Part shown: positions 28,888-39,919 of the stretch, in pieces | How the letters are laid out: every line of letters starts with the position of its first letter | Numbering within the stretch: position 1 is the stretch's first letter | Assembly (NCBI GenBank): GCA_018139225.1 | Contig: JAGSNX010000001.1 | Span: forward strand, 62,001-126,000 | Source of the DNA: Microvirga sp. SRT01 | GTDB lineage: Bacteria > Pseudomonadota > Alphaproteobacteria > Sphingomonadales > Sphingomonadaceae | Length of the DNA: 64,000 bases | Direction of reading: 5' to 3' | Made by a program: the position numbers and the translations under genes | Notes under the pieces: generated by a model | What the model was told of the DNA's origin: nothing | Database searches by the model: none | The model's input: the letters and a program-made list of their open reading frames with translations, nothing else

Positions 28888-29580
28888 ATGAACTACGGTC
28901 AGAATAGCCAAGTTGATGCAACGCACGCCGCTGATATCGCGCGACGTTTGACCATGGCGCATATGCCGGTCGCCCGACGCCCGGCAGTGGAGGCGGTCTT
29001 GGCGCTCGACAGCGCGTTGGGTCAAATCCTGCGCACGACTCGCGAGCCGATGATCGGACAGATGCGACTGACGTGGTGGCATGGGGCGCTGAGCGACCTT
29101 GACGACAAGGCACCGCCTGCGCAGCCGGTGTTGCAGGGGTTGGCGACGGACGCGCTGCCTGCGGGTGTGTCCGGGGCTAAGCTCGCCGCGATGGTGGAGG
29201 GGTGGGAGGTGCTCCTGGAACCCGACCTGGACGCGCCGGCGCTGAACCGGTTTGCGGAGGAGCGCGGTGGTCGGCTGTTCCAGCTGCTCGCGACGATCGT
29301 GGCTCCCGGAGAAGGGGATCGGCGCGGAGCCACTATGGCGGGCGAGGGATGGGCGTTAGCCGATCTCGTACCGCGGCTGACGGATCAGCTCGCGTCGGCC
29401 AAGGCACGGACACTGGCTGAACAGCGATTTGACGCCGCGTTCTCAATGCGCTGGCCAAGACGTTTGCGACCATTGGCAACGCTGGCACTCGTGGCGCGGG
29501 CTGCACTGGCCGCCCCCGACAGGCTTCCCGGTCCTGCGCTGGCGTTCCGTTTGATCCGGCACCGACTGACAGGGACGTAG
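28888..29580 (+). CDS. Squalene/phytoene-synthase-like protein, catalytic motifs not evident
   Basis: 230 residues. ADIARRLTMAHMPVARRPAVEAVLALDSALGQILRTTREPMIGQMRLTWWHGALSDLD matches the helical core of trans-isoprenyl synthases of the squalene/phytoene family. It is shorter than true synthases (about 280-350), and I cannot see the DxxxD aspartate-rich motifs needed for magnesium-diphosphate binding. It may be an enzyme-derived assembly factor, like mitochondrial NDUFAF6 (inference). ATG at 28888 follows AGGA; upstream in-frame codons to 28777 overlap the divergent gene. Confidence 0.7.
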   Translation: MNYGQNSQVDATHAADIARRLTMAHMPVARRPAVEAVLALDSALGQILRTTREPMIGQMRLTWWHGALSDLDDKAPPAQPVLQGLATDALPAGVSGAKLAAMVEGWEVLLEPDLDAPALNRFAEERGGRLFQLLATIVAPGEGDRRGATMAGEGWALADLVPRLTDQLASAKARTLAEQRFDAAFSMRWPRRLRPLATLALVARAALAAPDRLPGPALAFRLIRHRLTGT

Positions 29581-29633
29581 CGCACTCAAGAAAACTGCTT
29601 TAGCCTGCGCATCTTTGATGTGGGGGTGGTCTG

Positions 29634-30098
29634 ATGTGGCGATACATGGCGGGCGGTGTGGCCGGGCTGGCGGCGTTGGCGGCGGGCGTGATGGCGTGGG
29701 ATCGCGGCGGCGCTGCGTCGGAGCGGTTACTGCCGTCCGCGCCCGCGGCGCAAAGCCGGGCCGCGGCAACCGACACCGCCCCGGTCCCGGAGGCGACGGC
29801 TGAAACGCGCGAGCAGAAAAGGTTCGGACGGTATGACAAGGACCGCGACGGCGATGTCACGCGCGACGAATATTTGGCACAGCGGCGCAAGGCGTACGCC
29901 AAACTCGACGTGGACGGTGATGGCAAACTGTCGTTCGACGAATGGGCGGTGAAGGCAGCCACCAAGTTCGCCACTGCCGATCGTGACAAATCCGGCGGCA
30001 TGACCGCCGCCGAATTCGCCACGACTGCGGTCAAGCGGAAGCCGAAACTGCGCTGTCCTCCCGCTGGGGAGCGGGAGCCGGCGGCGGAGGAGAGTTGA
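29634..30098 (+). CDS. EF-hand calcium-binding protein, membrane-anchored or secreted
   Basis: 154 residues. N-terminal hydrophobic helix ([18 protein letters not shown]) followed by an Ala-rich linker, then three EF-hand loops: [26 protein letters not shown] and [13 protein letters not shown], the first two with all canonical ligands. Probably a periplasmic Ca-binding protein. Its 3' 68 nt overlap the convergent trmFO coding end, so the two C-termini share DNA on opposite strands. The Pro/Arg-rich tail encoded in the overlap looks non-structural. Confidence 0.8.
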   Translation: MWRYMAGGVAGLAALAAGVMAWDRGGAASERLLPSAPAAQSRAAATDTAPVPEATAETREQKRFGRYDKDRDGDVTRDEYLAQRRKAYAKLDVDGDGKLSFDEWAVKAATKFATADRDKSGGMTAAEFATTAVKRKPKLRCPPAGEREPAAEES

Positions 30099-31401
30099 GC
30101 CATTCCGCCAGTGCGGCCCGGCCCCGGTCGGTATACATGCGCTTGCGATCCGCCTTCTTTGTTCGGCCGGGGATCGGCGGAAACAGGCCGAAATTGACGT
30201 TCATCGGCTGGTACGTCTCCGCCTCAGCGCCACCGGTGATATGGCCGAGCAGCGCGCCGAGCGCAGTCTCCACCGGCGGCGGCGGCAAGGTTTCTCCACG
30301 CAACTCCGCCGCCGCGAACCGCCCCGCGAGCAGGCCGATCGCCGCACTCTCGATATAGCCCTCGCACCCGGTGATCTGCCCGGCAAAGCGGATGTTGGGG
30401 CGGGATTTCAGCCGCAACGTCGGGTCGAGCAGTTCAGGCGAGCGGATGAAGGTGTTGCGGTGGAGCCCGCCCAGCCGCGCGAACTCCGCGTTCTGCAGGC
30501 CGGGGATGGTGCGGAACAGGCGCACCTGCTCGGAATGCCTGAGCTTGGTCTGGAACCCGACGATGTTCCACAACGTGCCTTGCGCATTATCCTGCCGCAA
30601 CTGAACGACGGCATACGGCCAGCGGCCGGTCCGCGGATCGTCGAGGCCGACGGGCTTCATCGGGCCGTAGCGCAGCGTGTCGACGCCGCGTTCGGCCATC
30701 ACCTCGATCGGCATGCACCCCTCGAAATAGGGCGTGTCCTTTTCCCAGTCCTTGAACGGGGTCTTTTCGCCCTCGACCAGGCCGGTGTGGAAGGCGAGAT
30801 ACTCGTCCTTCGTCATCGGGCAGTTGATGTAATCCTTCGTCTCGCCTTTGTCCCAGCGGCTGGCGAACCATGCCACGTCCATGTCGATGCTGTCGCGGTG
30901 GACGATCGGCGCGAGCGCGTCGAAAAAGGCGAGCGACTCCTTGCCCGTCGCGGCGCCGATCGCCTCCGCCAGCGAGGCGGCGGTGAGGGGGCCGGTGGCG
31001 AGGATCGTCGGCCCGTCCGGTAGCGTGTCGATCCGCTCACGGACCAGCGTAACGTTCGGATGATCGGCAAGCGCGGCGGTCACGCCGGCGGAATAGCCGT
31101 CGCGGTCGACCGCCAGCGCGGAGCCGGCGGGAACGCGATGCTTGTCCGCCTCGCGCAGGATCAGCGAGCCGAGGCCGCGCATCTCCTGATGTAACAGGCC
31201 AACGGCATTGGCCTCGGCATCATCGGAGCGGAAGCTGTTGGAGCAGACGAGTTCGGCGAGATCATCGGTCTGGTGGGCGGGTGTCCGCTCACCCGAGCCG
31301 CGCATTTCGGACAGGCGGACGCGAACGCCGGCCTCCGCCAGTTGCCAAGCGGCTTCGGACCCGGCGAGGCCGCCGCCGACGATGTGAATGTCGTGTGTCA
31401 T
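30031..31401 (-). CDS. trmFO: Methylenetetrahydrofolate--tRNA-(uracil-5-)-methyltransferase TrmFO
   Basis: 456 residues. FAD-dependent enzyme that makes ribothymidine at U54 of tRNA using folate. The N-terminal FAD motif [15 protein letters not shown] is followed by [13 protein letters not shown] with the conserved cysteine, [14 protein letters not shown], and [18 protein letters not shown] near the C-terminus; the [22 protein letters not shown] ending is typical. The C-terminal 23 residues (Pro/Ala-rich) overlap the EF-hand gene on the opposite strand and are probably dispensable. Confidence 0.95.
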   Translation of the reverse strand: MTHDIHIVGGGLAGSEAAWQLAEAGVRVRLSEMRGSGERTPAHQTDDLAELVCSNSFRSDDAEANAVGLLHQEMRGLGSLILREADKHRVPAGSALAVDRDGYSAGVTAALADHPNVTLVRERIDTLPDGPTILATGPLTAASLAEAIGAATGKESLAFFDALAPIVHRDSIDMDVAWFASRWDKGETKDYINCPMTKDEYLAFHTGLVEGEKTPFKDWEKDTPYFEGCMPIEVMAERGVDTLRYGPMKPVGLDDPRTGRWPYAVVQLRQDNAQGTLWNIVGFQTKLRHSEQVRLFRTIPGLQNAEFARLGGLHRNTFIRSPELLDPTLRLKSRPNIRFAGQITGCEGYIESAAIGLLAGRFAAAELRGETLPPPPVETALGALLGHITGGAEAETYQPMNVNFGLFPPIPGRTKKADRKRMYTDRGRAALAEWLNSPPPPAPAPQREDSAVSASA

Positions 31402-31549
31402 GCCCGTCGTTCACCGCGATTGGTCCCAAAAGTCACGGGAAAACGCATGCAGCCGGGACCGATCGCTATGTCCGCCGCAGATGGATCGGCGCGGGAGCCA
31501 GGCGGCCAAGGTGGTTGAGCCGAGGCGTGTTCGTTGCCATCTCCGGACC

Positions 31550-31993
31550 ATGAAGGTCTTCACCATCGGGTACGAAGCGACGACCGTCGCCGACTTCATC
31601 GCGGCGCTGGCGGCGGCGGGGGTCGAGCGGGTGATCGATGTCCGTGCACTGCCATTGTCCCGGCGGCCGGGCTTTTCCAAGTCGTCGCTCGCGGCGTCGC
31701 TGGGAGAGGCGGGGATCGAATATCGGCACCTTCGCGCATTGGGTACGCCCAAGCGGGGACGGGATGCGGCCAAGAAGGGCGATGTGGCAACGTTGGAGGC
31801 CGTCTACGCCGAACAGCTGGAACTGCCGGAGGCTCAGGCCGAGGCGGCGGTGATGCTCGCGCTGGCCGCCGAACGCCCCAGCGCGCTGGTATGTTACGAG
31901 CGTGATCCATGCCACTGCCACCGCACGCTGCTGATCGCGGCGATGCGGGGCGAGGTGGCGGACGGTATCGAGGTGGTGGACCTGTTCGCCTGA
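31550..31993 (+). CDS. DUF488-family protein
   Basis: 147 residues. MKVFTIGYEATTVADFIAAL, then VIDVRALPLSRRPGFSKSSLA and CYERDPCHCHRTLLIAAM, are the DUF488 signatures, including the paired Cys/His motif near the C-terminus. The function is not established; structures of relatives suggest a nucleic-acid-associated or metal-dependent role. ATG at 31550 is chosen because homology starts there; the open frame goes back to 31388 through unlikely sequence. Divergent from trmFO with a 148-nt gap. Confidence 0.85.
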   Translation: MKVFTIGYEATTVADFIAALAAAGVERVIDVRALPLSRRPGFSKSSLAASLGEAGIEYRHLRALGTPKRGRDAAKKGDVATLEAVYAEQLELPEAQAEAAVMLALAAERPSALVCYERDPCHCHRTLLIAAMRGEVADGIEVVDLFA

Positions 31994-31998
31994 CACGA

Positions 31999-32289
31999 TC
32001 AGGCGGCAGGCTTCTTCGCCTTCGGTCCCGGCTTCGGTTTGCGTTTCGGCTTCTTCCGCTTGCCGCTGTCGCGGGAGGCGACGAACAGCCCGCCCGCGAC
32101 GGCAGCGAGCCCAAGCCCCAGACCGGCGGCGAGCGCGATCAGGCCCATGTTTGGCGACTTGCCGGCGGGCGGGGTGGCGGCGACGCGCGGATCACCCGGC
32201 GGCGGTGCGTGCTCGGTGTGGGGCTTGGGTGGTGTCTGGAGCGGGTAGGGCGACTGATTGCCGGCGGGGACGGGAGGTGTGTGGGTCAT
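31999..32289 (-). CDS. Small Pro-rich single-helix membrane protein
   Basis: 96 residues: a Pro/Thr-rich N-terminus (MTHTPPVPAGNQSPYPLQTP), a hydrophobic helix (NMGLIALAAGLGLGLAAVAGGLFVA) and a strongly basic tail (KRKKPKRKPKPGPKAKKP), which implies an inside C-terminus. ATG at 32287-32289; a TTG upstream is unlikely. Located 43 nt after the DUF952 gene on the same strand; the base composition and repetitive tail leave doubt about expression. No family recognised. Confidence 0.55.
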   Translation of the reverse strand: MTHTPPVPAGNQSPYPLQTPPKPHTEHAPPPGDPRVAATPPAGKSPNMGLIALAAGLGLGLAAVAGGLFVASRDSGKRKKPKRKPKPGPKAKKPAA

Positions 32290-32332
32290 GCAGGCCAAAC
32301 CGGCGAAGGCGCGGTTCGGTTGCGCGCAGGCT

Positions 32333-32676
32333 TCAACCCGCGACGGGCAATTTCACCAAGCCATCGTCATCACGTTCGAGCGGCCCATAAGCGATGACCG
32401 TTTCCAGGAGCAGCGGGCCGTAAAGATGCGGGAAGAGCTGGCCGCCACGGCTTTCCTCCCACTTCAGCGATGCGTCGAAACTGCCGAGATCGACGGCAGC
32501 GACGTACAGGTCGTGCTGCCCGGCGAAATGCTTGTCGACCGTTTCCGTCAGTTGATCGGCGGTGGAGAGGTGGATGTAACCGTCCGCCACATCCACCGGT
32601 GCGCCGTCGAACCGGCCGTCCCGCTCCAGCGTCGCCATCTGGTCGGCGGTCAGCACCTTGTACGCCGTCTGGGTCG

Positions 32677-32680
<4 letters not shown>
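32333..32680 (-). CDS. DUF952-family protein
   Basis: 115 residues. [39 protein letters not shown] and [20 protein letters not shown] are the DUF952 signatures. The fold is related to ADP-ribosyltransferase-like or glutathione-S-transferase-adjacent proteins; biochemical role unknown. Its ATG overlaps the gyrA stop by 4 nt, so it is expressed from the gyrA transcript. This gyrA linkage seems a simple operon accident, but it makes co-expression certain in principle. Confidence 0.85.
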
Positions 32681-35487
<2,807 letters not shown>

Positions 35488-35589
35488 GGTCAGTATCCGG
35501 ATCGTTACAGGGGTGTGGCAGTCCTAGGTCGTCCGGCAGCCATTGTCCACGCGTGCGCGCGCGTGCGAGGTGCGGATCGGAATCGTTCG

Positions 35590-35625
35590 GCCCACGCACG
35601 CGTACGGGGAGGCGCGTGCGTGGGC
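35590..35625. terminator. Long perfect GC-rich hairpin between a small secreted-protein gene and gyrA
   Basis: GCCCACGCACGCG (35590-35602) and CGCGTGCGTGGGC (35613-35625) form a 13-bp perfect stem with a 10-nt loop, just past the stop of the leftward gene at 35647 and about 100 nt before gyrA. There is no T tract on either side, so it may act as a weak terminator, an RNA-stabilising element or part of the gyrA leader. The second option, a gyrA leader regulator, is speculation. Confidence 0.45.
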
Positions 35626-35646
35626 GGTGGGGAACGGGGTAGGTCT

Positions 35647-35958
35647 TCAGCCCTTGCAGGCGGCCTTCGCCTTGTTGCCGGGCTTGCGGCAGTCGTAGGT
35701 CACGGTCTTGCCGGTCGATGTCTTGGTCGTGACCATGCGGCCGCCCGGCGTGTGCACGACGGCGGCGGTGCGCGTTGCGGTGGCGACGCGCGCCGAAGTC
35801 GGCTTGCCGGCGACCTTGGTCGTGACCGCGCGCTGTTTGGTGACGACGTGGGCGGTGGTAGCGGGATGCGCCGCCTGCGGAGTGGCGGCAGCCACGGCGG
35901 CGGCTCCCGACGCGATCGACGCAGCGGCGAGCAGGGCGAAGGGGAGCGACTTGGTCAT
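35647..35958 (-). CDS. Small secreted protein, Ala/Thr/Val-rich, unknown function
   Basis: 103 residues. Signal peptide MTKSLPFALLAAASIASGAAAVAAA with likely cleavage after AAA or ATP, then a low-complexity basic Thr/Ala/Val region and a C-terminal CRKPGNKAKAACKG that holds the only two cysteines. The pattern is of a small periplasmic or outer-face protein. The start at 35958 is where the signal peptide begins; the larger open frame to 36342 runs across the repeat block and is not coding. Confidence 0.65.
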   Translation of the reverse strand: MTKSLPFALLAAASIASGAAAVAAATPQAAHPATTAHVVTKQRAVTTKVAGKPTSARVATATRTAAVVHTPGGRMVTTKTSTGKTVTYDCRKPGNKAKAACKG

Positions 35959-36120
35959 CGAAGCGATCCTTGTTCCGGTTGGATAAGGCGACGACGCCGC
36001 CGGGAGAACGACGCCGTCTAGGGCCCCTATCGGCTCCGGCGGATGGCGGGTGCTTGGCGGGGAGGTGACAAAATGGTCACGAGTGCAGGTGTTTAGGACG
36101 CGTGTGAGCCGTTGCCCGCA

Positions 36121-36137
36121 CCTCCACCCGGCGGAGG
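36121..36137. repeat. Short palindromic element in the 402-nt gap before the SDR gene
   Basis: CCTCC-ACCCGGC-GGAGG forms a hairpin, followed by GGGGTCCAGTTGCCGG; a related CGCCGG/CCGGAG pairing occurs near 36190-36210. It resembles intergenic palindromes common in alphaproteobacterial genomes. No gene is visible between 35959 and 36360 apart from these repeats and the REP pair. Confidence 0.45.
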
Positions 36138-36251
36138 CCGGGGTCCAGTTGCCGGCGGCTTCGTGCACCTCTCGACGTTTGCCGAGCTTGAACGCCGGCA
36201 CCCGCCGGAGGGGTTTATGTTGATGCACTAAGCGAGACGGCCGATGCGCTT

Positions 36252-36346
36252 CGTCATGCCCGGGCCTGTCCAGGCATCCACGGTGCCGCGTATTCGTCGA
36301 TCGTTTTTCGCGGGCGGGTGGATGCCGGGACAAACCCGGCATGACG
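36252..36346. repeat. REP-like (BIME-type) inverted pair
   Basis: CGTCATGCCCGGGCCTGTCCAGGCATCCA (36252-36280) is nearly the reverse complement of TGGATGCCGGGACAAACCCGGCATGACG (36319-36346). The second copy alone folds ATGCCGGG-ACAAA-CCCGGCAT. Such ATGCCGG...CCGGCAT elements are recurrent intergenic repeats in alphaproteobacteria. The pair ends 14 nt from the stop of the SDR gene at 36361 and could stabilise or end its mRNA. Confidence 0.75.
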
Positions 36347-36360
36347 GGGAAGGGCGCCCG

Positions 36361-37041
36361 TTACGGCGTGACTTCCTTGCCCTCCCAGTCGAACAGCTTG
36401 CCCGTGTCCGGCGCCTTCAGCGCGTCGAGTACGTCGAGCAACTGCACCGCGGCGCGAGATGGCGTGAAGAGCTGGTCGGCGCGGACGTTGCCCTGAAACG
36501 GCTTCGACAGCGCCGTGTCGACGGTCCCCGGGTGCAGCCCGACGACGATGCTGCGATCGTTCCGCCGTTTTTCCTCGATCGACACGGTGCGGACGAACTG
36601 GTTGAGCGCGGCCTTCGCCATGCGATAGCCATACCAACCACCCAGCCGGTTATCGCCGATACTGCCGACCCGCGCGGACAGGGCTGCGAACACGCAGCGG
36701 CCCGTCTTCGGCATCTTCGGCAGCAGGTGCTTGGCGACGAGCGCCGGGCCGATCGTGTTGATCGCATATTGGCGCATCAGCCATTCGGCGTCGAGCGCGG
36801 CGAGCCCCTTTTCGGGCGATCGCTCGTCCTCGTGCAGCAGACCGGTGGCGAGGAAGACCAGGGTCGGTGGCGTCGTCAGCGACGCGGCGGCGGCGGCGAT
36901 GCTCGCCTCGTCGGTCAGGTCGAGATGGTCAGGCCCGATGAAGCTGCGGGCGAAGCCGCGGACGGCAATTTCCTCGTCCCGCAGCGCCTCGACCATTGCT
37001 GCGCCGATGCCGCCAGACGCCCCTATGACGATCGCCGTCAT
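36361..37041 (-). CDS. SDR-family oxidoreductase
   Basis: 226 residues. Short SDR with the cofactor motif IGASGGIGAAM at the N-terminus and the catalytic Tyr-x3-Lys visible as GYRMAKAALN; LSARVGSIGDN supplies the serine. This form is close to the CsgA/atypical SDR group (FabG-like, about 225 residues). It overlaps yaaA by 4 nt (ATGA). The start at 37041 fits the Rossmann beginning; a longer frame to 37356 is antisense to nothing but lacks homology. Substrate unknown. Confidence 0.85.
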   Translation of the reverse strand: MTAIVIGASGGIGAAMVEALRDEEIAVRGFARSFIGPDHLDLTDEASIAAAAASLTTPPTLVFLATGLLHEDERSPEKGLAALDAEWLMRQYAINTIGPALVAKHLLPKMPKTGRCVFAALSARVGSIGDNRLGGWYGYRMAKAALNQFVRTVSIEEKRRNDRSIVVGLHPGTVDTALSKPFQGNVRADQLFTPSRAAVQLLDVLDALKAPDTGKLFDWEGKEVTP

Positions 37042-37778
37042 CGCGAAAATCTCCATCGGGTGTCGTCGCTCTCGTCCGCGACGAAGCGATAGCCATCGGT
37101 GTCGAAGCCCTTCATCGCCTCGACATCGGCGACGCGGTGCTCGACCAGCCAGCGCGCCATCATCCCTCGCGCCGTCTTCGCGTGGAAGCTGACGAACCGG
37201 TCGCCGTCGCGGAAATCCACGGCGATCACGCGGACATCGGCGGGCAACCGGCCCTCTACCGCCGCCCAATATTCCTGGCTGGCGAGATTGAGGACTGTGC
37301 CGGAACCTTCCTTTTCCAGATCCCCGGCGAGCGCATCGGCGATGCGATCCTGCCACCAGTCGGTCAGCTTCGCCTTTCGCGGTGCCCAGCGAGTGCCCAT
37401 CTCCAACCGGTAGGGCTTCATCGCGTCGAGTGGCCGCAACAGCCCGTAAAGCCCCGACAACATACGCAGATGGTCCTGAGCGTAATCGACCGACGCCTCG
37501 TCGAGCGTGGCGGCATCCAGCCCGGTATAGACGTCGCCGGCGAAGGCGTAGAGCGCCGGCCGTTCCTGTGCGCCAGCGAAGTCGCGGAATCGATCGGCGT
37601 TCAGCTTCGCCAACGCGGGCGAGATATGCATCAACTCGCGCAGACGCTTCTGCGGCAGCCGCGCCGCGGATCGGGCGAGGCTGGCCGCCTCCTCCGCGAA
37701 GCGGGGCTTCGTCGGCGTGACCGGCGGCAGCTTCGTGTCGTAGTCCAGCGTTTTGGCGGGCGAGATGACGGCGATCAT
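37038..37778 (-). CDS. yaaA: Peroxide stress protein YaaA
   Basis: 246 residues, the YaaA/DUF328 size. The start MIAVISPAKTLDYDTKLPPV, then LMHISPALAKLNADRFRDF, FAGDVYTGLDA, LSGLYGLLRPLD and EMGTRW are characteristic. In E. coli YaaA lowers intracellular free iron during hydrogen peroxide stress, and relatives bind DNA. First gene of a two-gene leftward operon with the SDR. The 213-nt gap to the next gene (37779-37991) shows no OxyR site that I can recognise. Confidence 0.93.
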   Translation of the reverse strand: MIAVISPAKTLDYDTKLPPVTPTKPRFAEEAASLARSAARLPQKRLRELMHISPALAKLNADRFRDFAGAQERPALYAFAGDVYTGLDAATLDEASVDYAQDHLRMLSGLYGLLRPLDAMKPYRLEMGTRWAPRKAKLTDWWQDRIADALAGDLEKEGSGTVLNLASQEYWAAVEGRLPADVRVIAVDFRDGDRFVSFHAKTARGMMARWLVEHRVADVEAMKGFDTDGYRFVADESDDTRWRFSR

Positions 37779-37991
37779 CGTCGGCGGTTAGCGGGGGTGG
37801 CGCGTCGGTTCAATCGGAGCCTTGAAGCGGGTGTTCAATCGCGGTTCAGCGCATTTCCCGGAAGGAACCAACATCCTCGCACTTGCTTGAAGGGGTGAGG
37901 CGGCATCGTTAATGACGCTTGCCACGCGACCCTTCCGGTCGGCAGATACGGTCAAACGGGGCTTAAATGCCCGATTGGAGAGACTTTCCCG

Positions 37992-39278
37992 ATGAAGACG
38001 ATCTCGAAGCTCGCGCTGGTGCTGGCGCTGACCGGTGTCAGCGGCCTTTCCCTGACGGTGCCCGCATCAGCGGCCAAGAAGGAAGAGAAGGCCGGCCCGA
38101 AGTACAGCCCGGAGGTCATGAAGGCCGCGCAGGTCGCGCAGCCGGCGATCGCCGCGAAGGATTTCGCCACCGCCGAAACCGCGCTGGGTCAGGTCGACGC
38201 CGCAGTGAAGACCGACGACGACAAGTATCTCGCCGCCGCTCTGCGCTACGACATGGAGAACCAGAAGCTGGTTCAGCAGCAGACCGCGAACCCGAATGCG
38301 CCGCTGAACGAGACCGCGCTGGCTGGACCGCTCGACGCGCTGATCGCCAATCCGCAGACGCCCGCCGCCGACAAGGCGAAGTACGCGTATCGCCGCGGCG
38401 CGCTGGCCTATAACGGCAAGCAGTACCCCGTCGCGCTCCAGTATTTCGCCCAGGCGAAGCAGCTCGGCTACACCGATCCGAACCTGAATCTTCAGATCAC
38501 GCAGGCGAAGGTCAGCAGCGGTGACGTGGCCGGTGGCCTCGCCGACCTTCAGGAATCGATCAAGGCGCAGGTCGCCGCCGGTCAGAAGCCGCCGGAGGAT
38601 TATTTCCGTTACGGCATCGCGCGTGCCAACCAGGCGAAGCTGCCGACGACCGGCGACTGGCTGCGTAGCTACGTCACCGCCTATCCAACGGCGAAGAACT
38701 GGCGCGACGTGATCGTGACCTACGGTCTGTCGGGGAATTCGATCGCCAAGCTGACCGACCCCCAGAAGATCGACCTGTTCCGCCTGATGCGCCAGACCAA
38801 GTCGCTGGCGGACCAGAACGACTATCTGGAATATGCCGACGACGTGCAGCGCCGCGGCCTGCCGAACGAGGCGCAGACCGTGCTGAAGGAAGGCATGGCG
38901 AACGGCAAGATCCCGGCCGGCAATACGCAGGCGAAGGATCTGCTGGCGGCGGCGACGACCTCGATCAAGGCGGACGGCCCGATCGCGCCGCAGGAGAAGC
39001 GCGCGACGGCGGCGGCGGACGGCAAGATCGCCGTTGCGACGGCGGATGGCTATCTGGGTCTGGAAAACTACACCAAGGCGGCGGAGCTGTACCGTCTGGC
39101 GCTGACCAAGGGCGGCGTTGATGCGGACGAGGTCAATACGCGTCTCGGTATCGCACTGGTCCGCGGCGGTGACCGCGAGGGCGCGAAGGCGGCGTTCGGG
39201 GCCGTCAAGGGCGCCCCGCGCACCGGCATCGCGCAGCTCTGGACCGCGTATCTGGAGGCTCCGGCGCCCGCCGCCTGA
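37992..39278 (+). CDS. Secreted protein with TPR-like helical repeats
   Basis: 428 residues. Signal peptide MKTISKLALVLALTGVSGLSLTVPASA with probable cleavage after ASA, then helical pairs in TPR style: AQPAIAAKDFATAETALGQ, ALAYNGKQYPVALQYFAQAKQLGY, ADGYLGLENYTKAAELYRLALTKGG and NTRLGIALVRGGDREGAKAAF. Likely a periplasmic scaffold. RBS GGAGAG lies 9 nt before the ATG. Function unknown; the gene is single and ends at a strong terminator shared with the convergent Lrp gene. Confidence 0.8.
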   Translation: MKTISKLALVLALTGVSGLSLTVPASAAKKEEKAGPKYSPEVMKAAQVAQPAIAAKDFATAETALGQVDAAVKTDDDKYLAAALRYDMENQKLVQQQTANPNAPLNETALAGPLDALIANPQTPAADKAKYAYRRGALAYNGKQYPVALQYFAQAKQLGYTDPNLNLQITQAKVSSGDVAGGLADLQESIKAQVAAGQKPPEDYFRYGIARANQAKLPTTGDWLRSYVTAYPTAKNWRDVIVTYGLSGNSIAKLTDPQKIDLFRLMRQTKSLADQNDYLEYADDVQRRGLPNEAQTVLKEGMANGKIPAGNTQAKDLLAAATTSIKADGPIAPQEKRATAAADGKIAVATADGYLGLENYTKAAELYRLALTKGGVDADEVNTRLGIALVRGGDREGAKAAFGAVKGAPRTGIAQLWTAYLEAPAPAA

Positions 39279-39297
39279 GCTGTCCGACTGGGCATTT

Positions 39298-39330
39298 AAA
39301 AGGGGACGGCAGCGATGCCGTCCCCTTTTT
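39298..39330. terminator. Bidirectional rho-independent terminator
   Basis: AAAAGGGGACGGCA (39298-39311), loop GCGA, and TGCCGTCCCCTTTTT (39316-39330) form a perfect 14-bp stem with A and T tracts on the two flanks. It serves the rightward TPR-like gene (ends 39278) and the leftward Lrp gene (ends 39350). Confidence 0.9.
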
Positions 39331-39349
39331 GCTGCCCGTTAGGGGCGTC

Positions 39350-39817
39350 CTATTCCTGCGGCACCGGCACGCCGGAAACCGACTTGGCGGTGCGGATCGT
39401 CAGCGAGGTCTTGACGCTGGCGACGTTCGGGGCCGGCGTGAGCTGCGTCGTCAACAGTTCCTGGAAACTCTTGAGGTCGGCAGCGACGATCTTCAGGATG
39501 AAGTCGATCTCGCCGTTCAGCATGTGGCATTCGCGGACTTCGGGGATCGCAGCGACGTGGTTCTCGAACGCGGTCAGGTCCGCCTCCGCTTGGCTGCGCA
39601 GCGACACCATTGCGAAGACGGTGATCGGGAAACCGAGCCGGGTCGCATCGAGGTCGGCATGATAGCCGCGGATGGCGCCGGCTTCCTCCAGCGCGCGGAC
39701 GCGACGCAGGCAGGGCGGGGCCGTCAGCCCGACGCGATCCGCCAGCTCGACATTGGTCATGCGACCGTCCGCCTGTAGAAACGACAGGATCTGGCGGTCG
39801 ATGCGGTCGAGAGACAT
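39350..39817 (-). CDS. Lrp/AsnC-family transcriptional regulator
   Basis: 155 residues. MSLDRIDRQILSFLQADGRMTNVELADRVGLTAPPCLRRVRALEEAG is the AsnC-type winged helix; the C-terminal RAM domain begins near VFAMVSL. The ATG at 39815-39817 is preferred because GGAG lies 9 nt upstream; the TTG at 39835 has none. Divergent from the sensor-kinase gene with a 102-nt AT-rich gap holding TTGTT-GCC-AACAA (39876-39888), a possible operator. Effector (amino acid) unknown. Confidence 0.9.
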   Translation of the reverse strand: MSLDRIDRQILSFLQADGRMTNVELADRVGLTAPPCLRRVRALEEAGAIRGYHADLDATRLGFPITVFAMVSLRSQAEADLTAFENHVAAIPEVRECHMLNGEIDFILKIVAADLKSFQELLTTQLTPAPNVASVKTSLTIRTAKSVSGVPVPQE

Positions 39818-39875
39818 ACTGATACACTCCGTCAATCGTTCGATTCGGGTTATAAAGCCCCCTTTAGCGATAATA

Positions 39876-39888
39876 TTGTTGCCAACAA
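39876..39888. promoter_or_regulatory. Candidate operator in the Lrp/kinase divergent gap
   Basis: TTGTT-GCC-AACAA, perfect 5-bp arms, in the only AT-rich stretch of a 102-nt divergent intergenic region. Lrp-type regulators usually bind partly symmetrical AT-rich sites near their own gene, so autoregulation is plausible. The arms are short and may be chance. Confidence 0.25.
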
Positions 39889-39919
39889 CCGCAATTGTCC
39901 CACTATGTGACGTGCCGAA

